From assembly GCF_036194065.1 (NCBI RefSeq), contig NZ_CP108095.1, positions 5,642,001-5,706,000 on the forward strand: DNA of 64,000 bases. Direction: 5' to 3'. Below, piece after piece: positions 1 through 8,084 of this stretch. Position 1 is the stretch's first letter, and every line of letters begins with the position of its first letter. This DNA comes from Streptomyces sp. NBC_00239 (GTDB lineage Bacteria > Actinomycetota > Actinomycetes > Streptomycetales > Streptomycetaceae). A model generated the notes under the pieces. It was given only the letters and a program-made list of their open reading frames with translations. It was not told the origin of the DNA and searched no databases. A program made the position numbers and the translations under genes.

Positions 1-663
1 CGGAGTGATAACGACCGCCCCACTCTACCGGCCGCCTCCCCCGACCCGCCCGCCCCGCCGCCCGGGCCCGATGACCCCGCCCGGCCCCGACCTGCCCGGG
101 CCGACCCGCCTGCGCCCGGCGGCCCCGCCCGGCCTGGTCAATGCCCTGATGTGCCACCTCCCGCCTCGCCGGTGCCCTGGGGCTTAACCCCCGGCCTCGC
201 CGGTGCCCTGGGGCTCCCGCCCCCGGCCTGGCGGGTGCCCTGGGGGCAACTTCCAGCCCTTGTCGGCGCTGCGTGCGGCAATCCCCAGCCTCGCCGGTGC
301 CCTGGGGCTCCCACCCCCGGCCTGGCGGGTGCCCTGGGGGCAACTTCCAGCCTCGCCGGCGTTTGAGGCGCGGGGTTTGGGGCGGAGCCCCAAGGCAACC
401 CGGCTCCGCCGGGCACCGGGCTCTGCCCGGGCCCGCTCCTCAAGCGCCGGAGGGCTGGGGGTGCGCGGGGTTGTCGGGCTCTGCCCGGGCCCGCTCCTCA
501 AGCGCCGGAGGGGCTGGGGGTGGGCGGGGTTGCCGGGCTCTGCCCGGGCCCGCTCCTCAAGCGCCGGAGGGGCTGGGGGTGCGCGGGGTTGTCGGGCTCT
601 GCCCGGGCCCGCTCCTCAAGCGCCGGAGGGGCTGGGGGTGCGCCAGAGGGGCTGGGGGTGGGG
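1..663. repeat. Non-coding repeat region with 59-bp tandem arms
   Basis: No gene is supported here. The first 187 bases could hold the tail of a truncated plus-strand gene ending at 187, but the composition is proline-rich and not recognisable. From about 165 a short GCCGGTGCCCTGGGG motif recurs. From 350 there is a full copy of the window-wide palindromic repeat (GCCTCGCCGGCGTTTGAGG start). Its right arm is then amplified: the block beginning CTCTGCCCGGGCCCGCTCCT starts at about 421, 479, 538 and 597, a 58-59 bp period. The region ends at the 3' end of the minus-strand hydrolase gene. Confidence 0.75.
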
Positions 664-1887
664 TCAGAGGGCTCGGTAGCGGGTGGGGGTGGTGGTGGGG
701 ACGGGTTCTGCGCGGCCTTGTTTGACGAGACGGCGCAGGTGCGCTTCCGCTTCGGAGACGGCGATGTTCCGCGAGCCGTACGGGATCTGCTCCCACGGCC
801 GGTTCCACTCCATCCGCTCCGCCAACTCCCACGGAGTCAACGGCTCGCGCAGCAGTTCCCGCAGCCCCGCCAGCCGTTCCTCGTGGTGCGCGAGCAGCTC
901 CCGCACCCGGCCCGGCGCGTCGGTGAACGCGTACTGGTGGGCCGGGAGCACCTCGGCGGGTCGCAGGCGGCCGATCCGTTCCAGGGAGTCGAGGTAGTCG
1001 CCGAGCGGGTCGGTGGCCCGGGTGACGCCGTGCTCGTCGGGGGCCTCGTACAGGCCGATGTGCGGAGAGATGCCGGGCAGCAGGTGGTCGCCGGAGAAGA
1101 GGCGGCCGTTGCCGGGGAGGTTCGCCGGGTGCGCCTCGTCCAGGTGCAGGCAGACGTGCCCGGGCGTGTGCCCGGGGGTCCAGATCGCCCGCAGCCGGCG
1201 CCCGGCCAGCGGCAGCAGCTCGCCGGGCTCGATCTCACGGTCGGGCAGGGCCGCGTTCAGTCCGGGCAGGGTGCGTGTCCGGCCGGAGTCCCGCGCGGCG
1301 CGCAGCGGGGCCAGGTGTTCCTCGGGGGCGCCGGCGGCGGCGAGCTTGTCGCCGAGGTAGTCGAGCCAGACGCCCGGGTCGACCTCGCGGGTCCGCCGGA
1401 CGACCTCGGTGTCGGCGGCGTGCATGGCGATCCACGCGCCGGAGGCCTCCCGGACGCGGCCGGACAGGCCGTGGTGGTCGGGGTGGTGGTGGGTGATGAC
1501 CACGCCGTGGACGTCCGCGACGTCGATGCCGAGTGCGGCGAGTCCCGCGACCAGGGTGTCCCACGAGGCGGGATCGTCCCAGCCGGTGTCGACGAGCACC
1601 GGGCCGCGGTCGGTGTCGAGGACGTGGACGAGCGTGTGCCCGAGCGGATTGTCGGGAATCGGCACCCGGATCCCCCAGACACCCCCACCGTGATCCGTCA
1701 CGCCGACGGAGTCGTGGGCGGAGCCGTGCGCCGGCGCCGGTGTCGGCGAACCGCCCGCGCCCGGCGACCCGTCCGGGCCCGGCGACCCGTCCGGGCCCGG
1801 CGACCCGTCCGGACCCGGCGACCCGGACGACCCCCGCGGCCCGGACGACCCGTACGCATCCTGTGACGCCTGCGGCACCTCTGGCAT
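664..1887 (-). CDS. MBL-fold metallo-hydrolase with collagen-like N-terminal extension
   Basis: Predicted zinc hydrolase of the metallo-beta-lactamase superfamily, 407 aa. The metal motif HHHPDHHG lies near residue 132, and GHTPGH and SGDHLLPG motifs follow, as in glyoxalase II/LACTB2-type enzymes. The C-terminal 75 residues resemble the winged helix that caps LACTB2-like proteins. Residues about 13-50 are a low-complexity Gly-X-Y run (SGSPGPDGSPGPDG) encoded by 18-bp DNA repeats, which is unusual for the family. I chose ATG 1887 because AGGGGGCTGCC precedes it; in-frame starts at 1932 and 1959 would read through the promoter. The gene diverges from the aldehyde dehydrogenase and an AAC-NN-GTT palindrome lies at 1915-1928. 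Substrate is unknown; a CoA thioester or lactone would fit the neighbourhood, but that is inference. Confidence 0.85.
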   Translation of the reverse strand: MPEVPQASQDAYGSSGPRGSSGSPGPDGSPGPDGSPGPDGSPGAGGSPTPAPAHGSAHDSVGVTDHGGGVWGIRVPIPDNPLGHTLVHVLDTDRGPVLVDTGWDDPASWDTLVAGLAALGIDVADVHGVVITHHHPDHHGLSGRVREASGAWIAMHAADTEVVRRTREVDPGVWLDYLGDKLAAAGAPEEHLAPLRAARDSGRTRTLPGLNAALPDREIEPGELLPLAGRRLRAIWTPGHTPGHVCLHLDEAHPANLPGNGRLFSGDHLLPGISPHIGLYEAPDEHGVTRATDPLGDYLDSLERIGRLRPAEVLPAHQYAFTDAPGRVRELLAHHEERLAGLRELLREPLTPWELAERMEWNRPWEQIPYGSRNIAVSEAEAHLRRLVKQGRAEPVPTTTPTRYRAL

Positions 1888-1914
1888 GGCAGCCCCCTGT
1901 CTTCCGTTCACTTT

Positions 1915-1928
1915 AACGAGAACTCGTT
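1915..1928. promoter_or_regulatory. Palindromic operator candidate, KstR-type core
   Basis: AACGAGAACTCGTT is a perfect inverted repeat (6-bp arms, 2-bp centre) that contains the core AACTCGTT at 1921-1928. It sits 28-41 bp upstream of the hydrolase start. It shares the AAC-NN-GTT core with sites at 5760, 16032, 16065 and 20155. Confidence 0.5.
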
Positions 1929-2046
1929 CCATTGGTAGCCCAAGTCGACTACCTGTCACGGTTCTTGAGTGACCGCCGGATCCCGCCGCCGACCCTCCGA
2001 CGGGTCTTCCGGGGGTCTTCCGTCCCGGCCGTGGACTCCTGGAACT

Positions 2047-2064
2047 AGAACTGGTATCAGTTCT
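2047..2064. promoter_or_regulatory. Inverted repeat upstream of aldehyde dehydrogenase
   Basis: AGAACTGGTATCAGTTCT is an inverted repeat with perfect 7-bp arms and a GTAT spacer, ending 43 bp before the ATG at 2108. The arms resemble those of the KstR-type sites in the window, but the spacing is wider, so it may bind a different regulator or a differently arranged dimer. Confidence 0.5.
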
Positions 2065-2107
2065 GAAACAGCGTCAGGAAGCGCCGGGGCCGCAGGAGGC
2101 ATCAGCC

Positions 2108-3577
2108 ATGACCGAGCTCGTGGAACACGGAAAGCTGTTCATCGGCGGGGAGTGGGTGGACCCGCTGGGCAGCGCCACCATCGATGTCGTCTCGCCCCAT
2201 ACCGAGCAGGTCATCGGCCGCGTCCCGCACGCCTCCCGGGAGGACGTGGACCGGGCCGTCGCCGCCGCGCGCCAGGCCTTCGACCACGGGCCGTGGCCCC
2301 GGATGAGCCTCGACGAGCGGATCGCCGTGGTCGCCGCGATCAAGGACGCGATAGCCGTACGGCACGAGGAGATCGCCCGTTCGATCAGCTCGCAGAACGG
2401 TTCGCCGTACTCGTGGAGCGTGCTCGCGCAGGCGCTCGGACCGATGATGGTCTACGACGCGGCGATCAACGTGGCACGGGAGTTCGCGTACGAGGAGCAC
2501 CGGCAGGGCGCGCTCGGGCCGATCCTGGTGCGCCGGGAGCCGGTCGGCGTGGTCGCGGCCGTCGTGCCCTGGAACGTCCCGCAGTTCGTCGCCGCCGCCA
2601 AGCTCGGCCCCGCCCTGCTGGCCGGCTGCGCGGTGATCCTCAAGCCGTCGCCCGAGTCCCCGCTCGACTCGTACCTGCTGGCCGAGATCGCGGCCGAGGC
2701 CGGAGTGCCCGAGGGGGTGCTGTCCGTGCTGCCCGCCGACCGCGAGGTCAGCGAGTACCTGGTCGGACACCCGGGCGTCGACAAGGTGGCCTTCACCGGG
2801 TCCGTCGCGGCCGGCCGGCGCGTCATGGAGGTCGCCGCCCGCAACCTGACCCGGGTCACCCTGGAGCTCGGCGGCAAGTCGGCCGCCGTGATCCTGCCGG
2901 ACGCGGACCTCGCCACCACCGTCCCCGGCCTGATCCAGTCGGCGTGGATGAACAACGGGCAGGCCTGCGTGGCCCAGACCCGCATCCTCGCCCCGCGCAG
3001 CCGCTACGACGAGTTCGCCGAGGCCCTCGCGGCCGCCGCCGGCGCGCTGGTGGTCGGCGACCCGCTGGACCCGGCGACCCAGATCGGCCCGCTGGTCGCC
3101 CGGCGGCAGCAGCAGCGCTCCCTCGACTACATCAGGCTCGGCCAGGAGGAGGGCGCCAAGGTCCTCACCGGCGGTGGGGCCCCGGCGGCGCAGGAGCGCG
3201 GCTGGTACGTGGAGCCGACCCTGTTCGGCGACGTGGACAACTCCATGCGGATCGCCCGCGAGGAGATCTTCGGACCGGTCGTCTGCCTGCTGCCGTACGG
3301 GACCGAGGACGAGGCGGCGAAGATCGCCAACGACTCGGAGTTCGGGCTCAGCGGCAGCGTCTGGACGGCGGACGTGGAACACGGCATCGACTTCGCGCGC
3401 CGCGTGCGGACCGGAACGTACAACGTCAACACGTTCAGCCTCGACATGATGGGGCCCTTCGGCGGATACAAGAACAGCGGCCTGGGGCGGGAGTTCGGGC
3501 CGGAGGGGCTGAGCGAGTACCTGGAGCACAAGATGATCCACCTGCCCGCCGGCTACGTGCCCGGGGCCGGCGCCTGA
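2108..3577 (+). CDS. NAD(P)-dependent aldehyde dehydrogenase
   Basis: Oxidises an aldehyde to a carboxylic acid; 489 aa, the usual length for the ALDH superfamily. The catalytic cysteine is in NNGQACVAQTR (about Cys287), the general-base glutamate in TLELGGKSA (about Glu253), and the NAD-binding stretch VVPWNVPQF plus GRRVMEVAA are present. AGGAGG lies 10 bp ahead of the ATG. The stop overlaps the start of the ferredoxin, so the two are translationally coupled. The best family-level match by eye is the group next to actinobacterial lipid/steroid genes; in such clusters these enzymes oxidise aldehydes formed from alcohols. The specific substrate cannot be read from sequence. Confidence 0.93.
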   Translation: MTELVEHGKLFIGGEWVDPLGSATIDVVSPHTEQVIGRVPHASREDVDRAVAAARQAFDHGPWPRMSLDERIAVVAAIKDAIAVRHEEIARSISSQNGSPYSWSVLAQALGPMMVYDAAINVAREFAYEEHRQGALGPILVRREPVGVVAAVVPWNVPQFVAAAKLGPALLAGCAVILKPSPESPLDSYLLAEIAAEAGVPEGVLSVLPADREVSEYLVGHPGVDKVAFTGSVAAGRRVMEVAARNLTRVTLELGGKSAAVILPDADLATTVPGLIQSAWMNNGQACVAQTRILAPRSRYDEFAEALAAAAGALVVGDPLDPATQIGPLVARRQQQRSLDYIRLGQEEGAKVLTGGGAPAAQERGWYVEPTLFGDVDNSMRIAREEIFGPVVCLLPYGTEDEAAKIANDSEFGLSGSVWTADVEHGIDFARRVRTGTYNVNTFSLDMMGPFGGYKNSGLGREFGPEGLSEYLEHKMIHLPAGYVPGAGA

Positions 3578-3810
3578 TGGGGGACCGCTGGCACGTCGAG
3601 GTCGACCGGGGCGTGTGCATCGGCTCGGGCATGTGCGTCAACCACGCGCCGGCCGGCTTCGCGCTCGACTCTGCGAGGCAGGCGCATGCGGTGGTGGCGG
3701 ACACGGACGCGAATGAGCCGGTGCTGATGGCGGCGGAGGGGTGTCCGGTCGAGGCGATCATGATCACCCTCGCCGAATCCGGCGAACCGGTGTTCCCACC
3801 GGAGGAGTAG
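3577..3810 (+). CDS. 3Fe-4S ferredoxin
   Basis: Small 77-aa electron carrier. Its cysteines are CIGSGMC (CX5C) and a distal GCPVEAI, the three-cysteine pattern of actinobacterial [3Fe-4S] ferredoxins that normally supply electrons to cytochromes P450. Its ATG overlaps the TGA of the aldehyde dehydrogenase (ATGA-type overlap), so they form one transcription unit. No P450 or ferredoxin reductase lies in the window, so the redox partner must be encoded elsewhere or the ferredoxin serves another oxygenase. Confidence 0.88.
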   Translation: MGDRWHVEVDRGVCIGSGMCVNHAPAGFALDSARQAHAVVADTDANEPVLMAAEGCPVEAIMITLAESGEPVFPPEE

Positions 3811-4216
3811 CCCGCCCTCCAGCCCTGCCGGTGCCCGGGGCTGCAACATCCGCCTTGCCGGTGCCCGGGGCTGCCACATCCGCTTTGCCGGTGCCCGGCG
3901 CTGGGACATCCGCCTTGCCGTGCCCGGGGCTGCAACACCCGCTTTGCCGGTGCCCGGGGACCCGCTGCCTCGGCGGCGATCCTCAGCCTCGCCGGCGTTT
4001 GAGGCGCGGGTCCGGGGGGAGCCCGGTGCCCGGCGCCAGCCGGGTTGCAGTCCTGGGGCTCCGCCCCAGACCCCGCGCCTCAAACGCCGGCGAGGCTGGA
4101 GGTTGCCCCAGTGCCCGCCTCGCACGCCGGCGGGGACGGGTGCCGCGGTGTGGCACACTCCTGCGGCGACCGGTGGACGGAACGGGTCCGGCGGCGCGGC
4201 AAGGGTGGGACGGCGG
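3811..4216. repeat. Intergenic repeats: about 30-bp tandem units plus palindromic repeat
   Basis: From 3827 to about 3960, five imperfect units of about 30 bp carry GCCGGTGCCCGGGGCTG followed by CAACATCCGC-like sequence. A full copy of the window-wide palindromic repeat follows at about 3984-4103 (GCCTCGCCGGCGTTTGAGG left arm; CCTCAAACGCCGGCGAGGC right arm). No coding sequence is supported before the lipoprotein start. Confidence 0.75.
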
Positions 4217-4843
4217 ATGTACGGCAAGAAGTGGGCGGTTGCGGCAGCCGGGACGGTGCTGGTTCTCGCGGGTTGTTCGGCGGAGGGCGACGGCGGGTCC
4301 GACGGCGCCACGGGCGCGTCCAAGGGCGCCGTACAGGAGCCGGCCCCGGCCGGCACCGGCGCGTTGGGGCGCGACGCCGTCCAGGCCGAGATCGACGCGG
4401 CGGCGCGTACGGCCGCGCTGCCCGGCAAGGGGATGCCCAAGTCCCTGCCGTCGGGCGCCGCCTCGGCCCCGCCCGGGGCCACGCAGCAGCAGAAGCTGGA
4501 GGCCAGGGCCGCGGCCTGCACGGCCGGCTGGCAGTGGATGGGGACCGGCGCCGGGGAGTTCGTATCCGAGCCCGGGAAGAAGTACCAGGCCGTGGTCACC
4601 GCCCTGGCGAAGACGGGCTGGGCGGAAGAGGCCCGCAGCGAGCAGCCCGGCGCGGGCGGAAAGGGCCGCTCGGTGCGGACCGTGCTCACCAAGCGGGGCT
4701 GGACGCTGTACGCGACCCACCACGCCCTGAAGCCGATGGCCGCGGTGTTCTTGAACGCCACCGAGAACGCCTGCATGGGGAAGTTCACGCAGAAGGAGAT
4801 GGATCTGCTCACCGGGGAAGGGGAGGGGGCGGGGGCGCGGTAG
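4217..4843 (+). CDS. Secreted lipoprotein, paralogue of the one at 15348-15908
   Basis: 208-aa predicted lipoprotein. The signal segment KKWAVAAAGTVLVLAGC ends in a lipobox (LAGC), so the mature protein should be anchored outside the membrane. A Gly/Ser/Ala linker follows, then a globular part containing GRDAVQAEIDAA, ALAKTGWAEEAR and TVLTKRGWTLYATH. The same order (LGREAVNRDVDEA, ALEERGWKRTGREQ, TFTKKDWNIRAT) is found in the protein at 15348-15908, so the two are paralogues. ATG 4217 is chosen because it directly precedes the signal peptide. Function is unknown; it lies between two repeat-filled or short gaps. Confidence 0.8.
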   Translation: MYGKKWAVAAAGTVLVLAGCSAEGDGGSDGATGASKGAVQEPAPAGTGALGRDAVQAEIDAAARTAALPGKGMPKSLPSGAASAPPGATQQQKLEARAAACTAGWQWMGTGAGEFVSEPGKKYQAVVTALAKTGWAEEARSEQPGAGGKGRSVRTVLTKRGWTLYATHHALKPMAAVFLNATENACMGKFTQKEMDLLTGEGEGAGAR

Positions 4844-4954
4844 GGCTTCCCTGCCGTCGACTCCTTCCCTGCCGTCGACCCCGCGCCGGGCAGGCGGCCC
4901 CGGCGCGACCCCGCCGCCGCGGGCGGCCCCGGCGGCGGGTTCAGGCCTTTTCGG

Positions 4955-5575
4955 TCAGGGCTTTTCCGGGGCCGTCAGTTCGATGAGGCGGCAGACCGTC
5001 TCGATGTCGATCTTCACCTGGGCGATCGACGCCCGCCCCGACAGCCAGGTGATCAGCGCCGAGTGCCACGTGTGCTCGATGACCCGGACCGCCGACAGCT
5101 GCTCGGCGGTCGGCGGGGCGTCCAGGCCCATCGCGTCGAGGATGATCGCCGTCGTCAGCCGCGAGACGGTGTCGACCTCCGGGCTCACGCTGCGGTCCGC
5201 GAAGGTCAGCGCGCGGACCATGGCGTCCGCGAGGTGCGGTTCCCGCTGGAGCGCGCGGAAGGCCCGCATCAGCGTCTCCGCGACCCGCTCCGAGGGGTCC
5301 TCGCCGGCCGGCGGGCGCTTGCGCAGCGTCGTGTGCATGTGCTGGAGCTGGTCCTGCATGGTGGCCACCAGCAGGTGCACCTTGGACGGGAAGTAGCGGT
5401 ACAGGGTGCCCAGGGCGACGCCCGCCGCCTCCGCGACCTCCCGCATCTGCACGGCGTCGAAGCCGCCCCGGCTCGCCAGCTGCGCACTCGCGTGCAGGAT
5501 CCGCCGCCGACGCGCCTCCTGGCGCTCGGTCAGGGCCCCGGAGGCGGGGGTGACGGGCTTGGCTTCCGCTGTCAT
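4955..5575 (-). CDS. kstR: TetR-family repressor, KstR-like
   Basis: 206-aa transcriptional regulator. The N-terminal helix-turn-helix reads REVAEAAGVALGTLYRYF, preceded by GGFDAVQM and followed by PSKVHLLVATM, which closely resembles mycobacterial KstR, the repressor of sterol catabolism that responds to CoA thioesters of sterol intermediates. The C-terminal part (HLADAMVRALTFAD, VIEHTWHSALITWLSGRAS) also follows KstR layout. ATG 5575 is chosen; an in-frame ATG at 5584 would add MGH. The gene diverges from the glycosyltransferase, and a TCTGAAACTTGTTCTAGA palindrome at 5760-5777 is a candidate autoregulatory operator. The family match is recalled rather than computed. Confidence 0.82.
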   Translation of the reverse strand: MTAEAKPVTPASGALTERQEARRRRILHASAQLASRGGFDAVQMREVAEAAGVALGTLYRYFPSKVHLLVATMQDQLQHMHTTLRKRPPAGEDPSERVAETLMRAFRALQREPHLADAMVRALTFADRSVSPEVDTVSRLTTAIILDAMGLDAPPTAEQLSAVRVIEHTWHSALITWLSGRASIAQVKIDIETVCRLIELTAPEKP

Positions 5576-5759
5576 GTGTCCCATCTCGTCGCGTGTTCCG
5601 TGGGCTTCCCCGGGCCGTCCGGAGGCGTCCCCGAAGGGGTCCGGGGGCCGGTCCGGTGGCACAGCATGGCAGGAGCTGCGGTCGTGGCGCGAATCACCTG
5701 CTCCGCCTCTTACGGTGTGGTTTCCGGCCGGTAGATTCAATGGTCTTCGACGGATCAAG

Positions 5760-5777
5760 TCTGAAACTTGTTCTAGA
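5760..5777. promoter_or_regulatory. KstR-type operator between regulator and glycosyltransferase
   Basis: TCTGAAACTTGTTCTAGA contains the core AACTTGTT, and its two 8-bp halves match at six of eight positions as an inverted repeat. It lies in the divergent promoter region between the TetR gene and the plus-strand glycosyltransferase operon, where a repressor could control both directions. Confidence 0.6.
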
Positions 5778-5828
5778 TTATCCGAGCGGTTACGCTCCGC
5801 CGAAAGTGCAGTGAGAAGGGGGCCGGGA

Positions 5829-7229
5829 GTGACCGCTGAGGCCATGGTGGAGAGCCCTTTCACGGGTTCCGCCACTGACGGCGACCGCCCGTTGCGCATC
5901 GCACTCCTCACGTACAAAGGGAACCCGTTCTGTGGCGGCCAGGGCGTGTACGTCCGGCACCTCTCCCGCGAACTCGCGCGCCTGGGCCACACCGTCGAAG
6001 TGATCGGCGCACAGCCGTACGCGGTCCTCGACGAGGTCACCGACGGCGTCCCCGGCGGCGGGCTCTCGCTCACCGAACTCCCCAGCCTCGACCTGTACCG
6101 CCAGCCCGACCCGTTCCGGACGCCGAAGCGCGGCGAGTACCGGGACTGGATCGACGCGCTGGAGGTCGCCACCATGTGGACCGGCGGCTTCCCCGAGCCG
6201 CTGACCTTCTCGCTGCGCGCCCGCCGCCACCTCGCGGCCCGCCGCGGCGAGTTCGACGTCATCCACGACAACCAGACCCTCGGCTACGGCCTCCTCGCGG
6301 ACCTCGGCGCACCCCTGGTGACCACGATCCACCACCCGATCACCGTGGACCGCAAGCTCGACCTCGCCGCCGCGAAGGACCGCAAGAAGCGGGCCTCCGT
6401 CCGCCGCTGGTACGGCTTCACGCGCATGCAGGGCCGCGTCGCCCGCCGGCTGCCGTCCGTCCTGACCGTCTCCGGCTCCTCGCAGCAGGAGATCTCCGAC
6501 GACCTCGGCGTCCGCGGCGACCGCATCCACGTCGTGCACATCGGCGCCGACACCGAGCTGTGGTCCCCGGACCCGGCCGTCGCCGAGGTGCCGGGCCGGA
6601 TCGTCACCACCTCCAGCGCCGACGTACCGCTCAAGGGCCTCGTCCACCTCGTCGAGGCCCTCGCCAAGCTGCGCACCGAGCAGCCCGGCGCCCACCTCGT
6701 CGTCGTCGGCAAGCGCGCCGAGCAGGGCCCGGTCGCCCGCGCCATCGAGACGTACGGGCTCCAGGACGCCGTCCGGTTCGTCAAGGGCATCAGCGACAGC
6801 GAGCTCGTCGACCTCGTGCGCAGCGCCCAGATCGCCTGCGTGCCCTCCCTCTACGAGGGCTTCTCGCTGCCCGCCGCCGAGGCCATGGCCACCGGCACCC
6901 CGCTCGTCGCCACCACCGGCGGCGCGATCCCCGAGGTCGCCGGAGCCGACGGCGTCACCTGCCTCGCCGTGCCGCCGGGCGACGCCGGGGCGCTCGCCGC
7001 GGCCCTCGGCCGGCTGCTCGACGACGCCGAGCTGCGTGCCCGCCTCGGCGCGGCCGGACGCGAGCGCGTCCTGGAACGGTTCACCTGGGCCAAGGCCGCC
7101 GAGGGCACCGTCGCGCACTACCGCGCCGCCATCGCCCGCGCCGCCGGCCCGGCCCGTACCGGCAGTGCCGCCCTCACCGGCAGCACCGCCCGTACCACCC
7201 GTACCGGCAGTGCCGACGGCGCGCGCTGA
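5829..7229 (+). CDS. GT-B family glycosyltransferase (GT4-like)
   Basis: 466-aa sugar transferase using a nucleotide sugar. The N-terminal GGQGVYVRHLSRELARLGH segment is the acceptor-domain loop of GT4 enzymes, and the C-terminal donor domain carries the EX7E motif in YEGFSLPAAEAMATGTP (about residues 343-351). The GTG at 5829 is preceded by AGAAGGGGG with suitable spacing; ATG 5844 is a later alternative. A short Thr/Gly/Ala repeat tail ends the protein. It is the first of three genes (glycosyltransferase, methyltransferase, prenyltransferase-like) reading away from the KstR-like repressor. The acceptor is unknown. Confidence 0.9.
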   Translation: MTAEAMVESPFTGSATDGDRPLRIALLTYKGNPFCGGQGVYVRHLSRELARLGHTVEVIGAQPYAVLDEVTDGVPGGGLSLTELPSLDLYRQPDPFRTPKRGEYRDWIDALEVATMWTGGFPEPLTFSLRARRHLAARRGEFDVIHDNQTLGYGLLADLGAPLVTTIHHPITVDRKLDLAAAKDRKKRASVRRWYGFTRMQGRVARRLPSVLTVSGSSQQEISDDLGVRGDRIHVVHIGADTELWSPDPAVAEVPGRIVTTSSADVPLKGLVHLVEALAKLRTEQPGAHLVVVGKRAEQGPVARAIETYGLQDAVRFVKGISDSELVDLVRSAQIACVPSLYEGFSLPAAEAMATGTPLVATTGGAIPEVAGADGVTCLAVPPGDAGALAAALGRLLDDAELRARLGAAGRERVLERFTWAKAAEGTVAHYRAAIARAAGPARTGSAALTGSTARTTRTGSADGAR

Positions 7230-7340
7230 TCCGCGGCCACCGGACCCACCCCACGCGATGACGCACTTCCCCCGCGCGACGACGCACCCGCCGTACCCCC
7301 CGCACCACTCTCACCCCCTCGACCGCGAAGGCAGGACCTC

Positions 7341-8084
7341 GTGCTGACCGTCGATTTCTCCCGGTTCCCGCTCGCCGCAGGCGATCGCGTACTCGATCTG
7401 GGCTGTGGCGCCGGCCGGCACGCCTTCGAGTGCTACCGGCGCGGCGCCCAGGTCGTCGCCGTCGACCGCAACGGCGAGGAGATCCGCGAGGTCGCCAAGT
7501 GGTTCGCGGCGATGAAGGAGGCCGGCGAGGCCCCCGCCGGCGCCACCGCCACCGCCATGGAGGGCGACGCGCTCGCGCTGCCCTTCCCCGACGAGTCCTT
7601 CGACGTCGTGATCATCTCCGAGGTCATGGAGCACATCCCCGACGACAAGGGCGTGCTCGCCGAGATGGTGCGCGTGCTCAAGCCGGGCGGCCGCATCGCC
7701 ATCACCGTGCCCCGCTACGGCCCCGAGAAGATCTGCTGGGCGCTCTCCGACGCCTACCACGAGGTCGAGGGCGGCCACATCCGCATCTACAAGGCGGACG
7801 AACTGCTCGCCAAGATGGAGCAGGCCGGCCTCAAGCCGTACGGCACCCACCACGCGCACGGACTGCACTCCCCGTACTGGTGGCTCAAGTGCGCCTTCGG
7901 CGTGGACAACGACAAGGCGCTGCCGGTCAAGGCGTACCACAAGCTCCTGGTCTGGGACATCATGAAGAAGCCCCTCGCGACCCGCCTCGCCGAGCAGGCC
8001 CTCAACCCGGTCATCGGCAAGAGCTTCGTGGCGTACGCGACCAAGCCGCACCTTCCCGTCGACGCCGCCGGCGCCGCCAAGTGA
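7341..8084 (+). CDS. Class I SAM-dependent methyltransferase
   Basis: 247 aa. Motif I is VLDLGCGAGRHAFE (about residues 18-31), the acidic post-I residue is in VVAVDRN, and post-motif elements VIISEVMEHIPDD and LKPGGRIAITVPRY are typical of Methyltransf_11/UbiE-type enzymes. It starts with GTG 7341 after AGGCAGGACCTC. The end overlaps the GTG of the next gene, so the pair is translationally coupled. The substrate is unknown; the conserved order with a glycosyltransferase and a toroid-type protein suggests one modified lipid or isoprenoid product, which is inference. Confidence 0.9.
   Translation: MLTVDFSRFPLAAGDRVLDLGCGAGRHAFECYRRGAQVVAVDRNGEEIREVAKWFAAMKEAGEAPAGATATAMEGDALALPFPDESFDVVIISEVMEHIPDDKGVLAEMVRVLKPGGRIAITVPRYGPEKICWALSDAYHEVEGGHIRIYKADELLAKMEQAGLKPYGTHHAHGLHSPYWWLKCAFGVDNDKALPVKAYHKLLVWDIMKKPLATRLAEQALNPVIGKSFVAYATKPHLPVDAAGAAK

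Noticed and set aside
520..1866. Long plus-strand reading frame (448 codons) across the hydrolase gene
   Set aside because: It is the antisense shadow of the MBL-fold gene and repeat DNA: Arg/Val/Gly-rich, no ribosome site, no recognisable motif. The minus strand has clear metal ligands.
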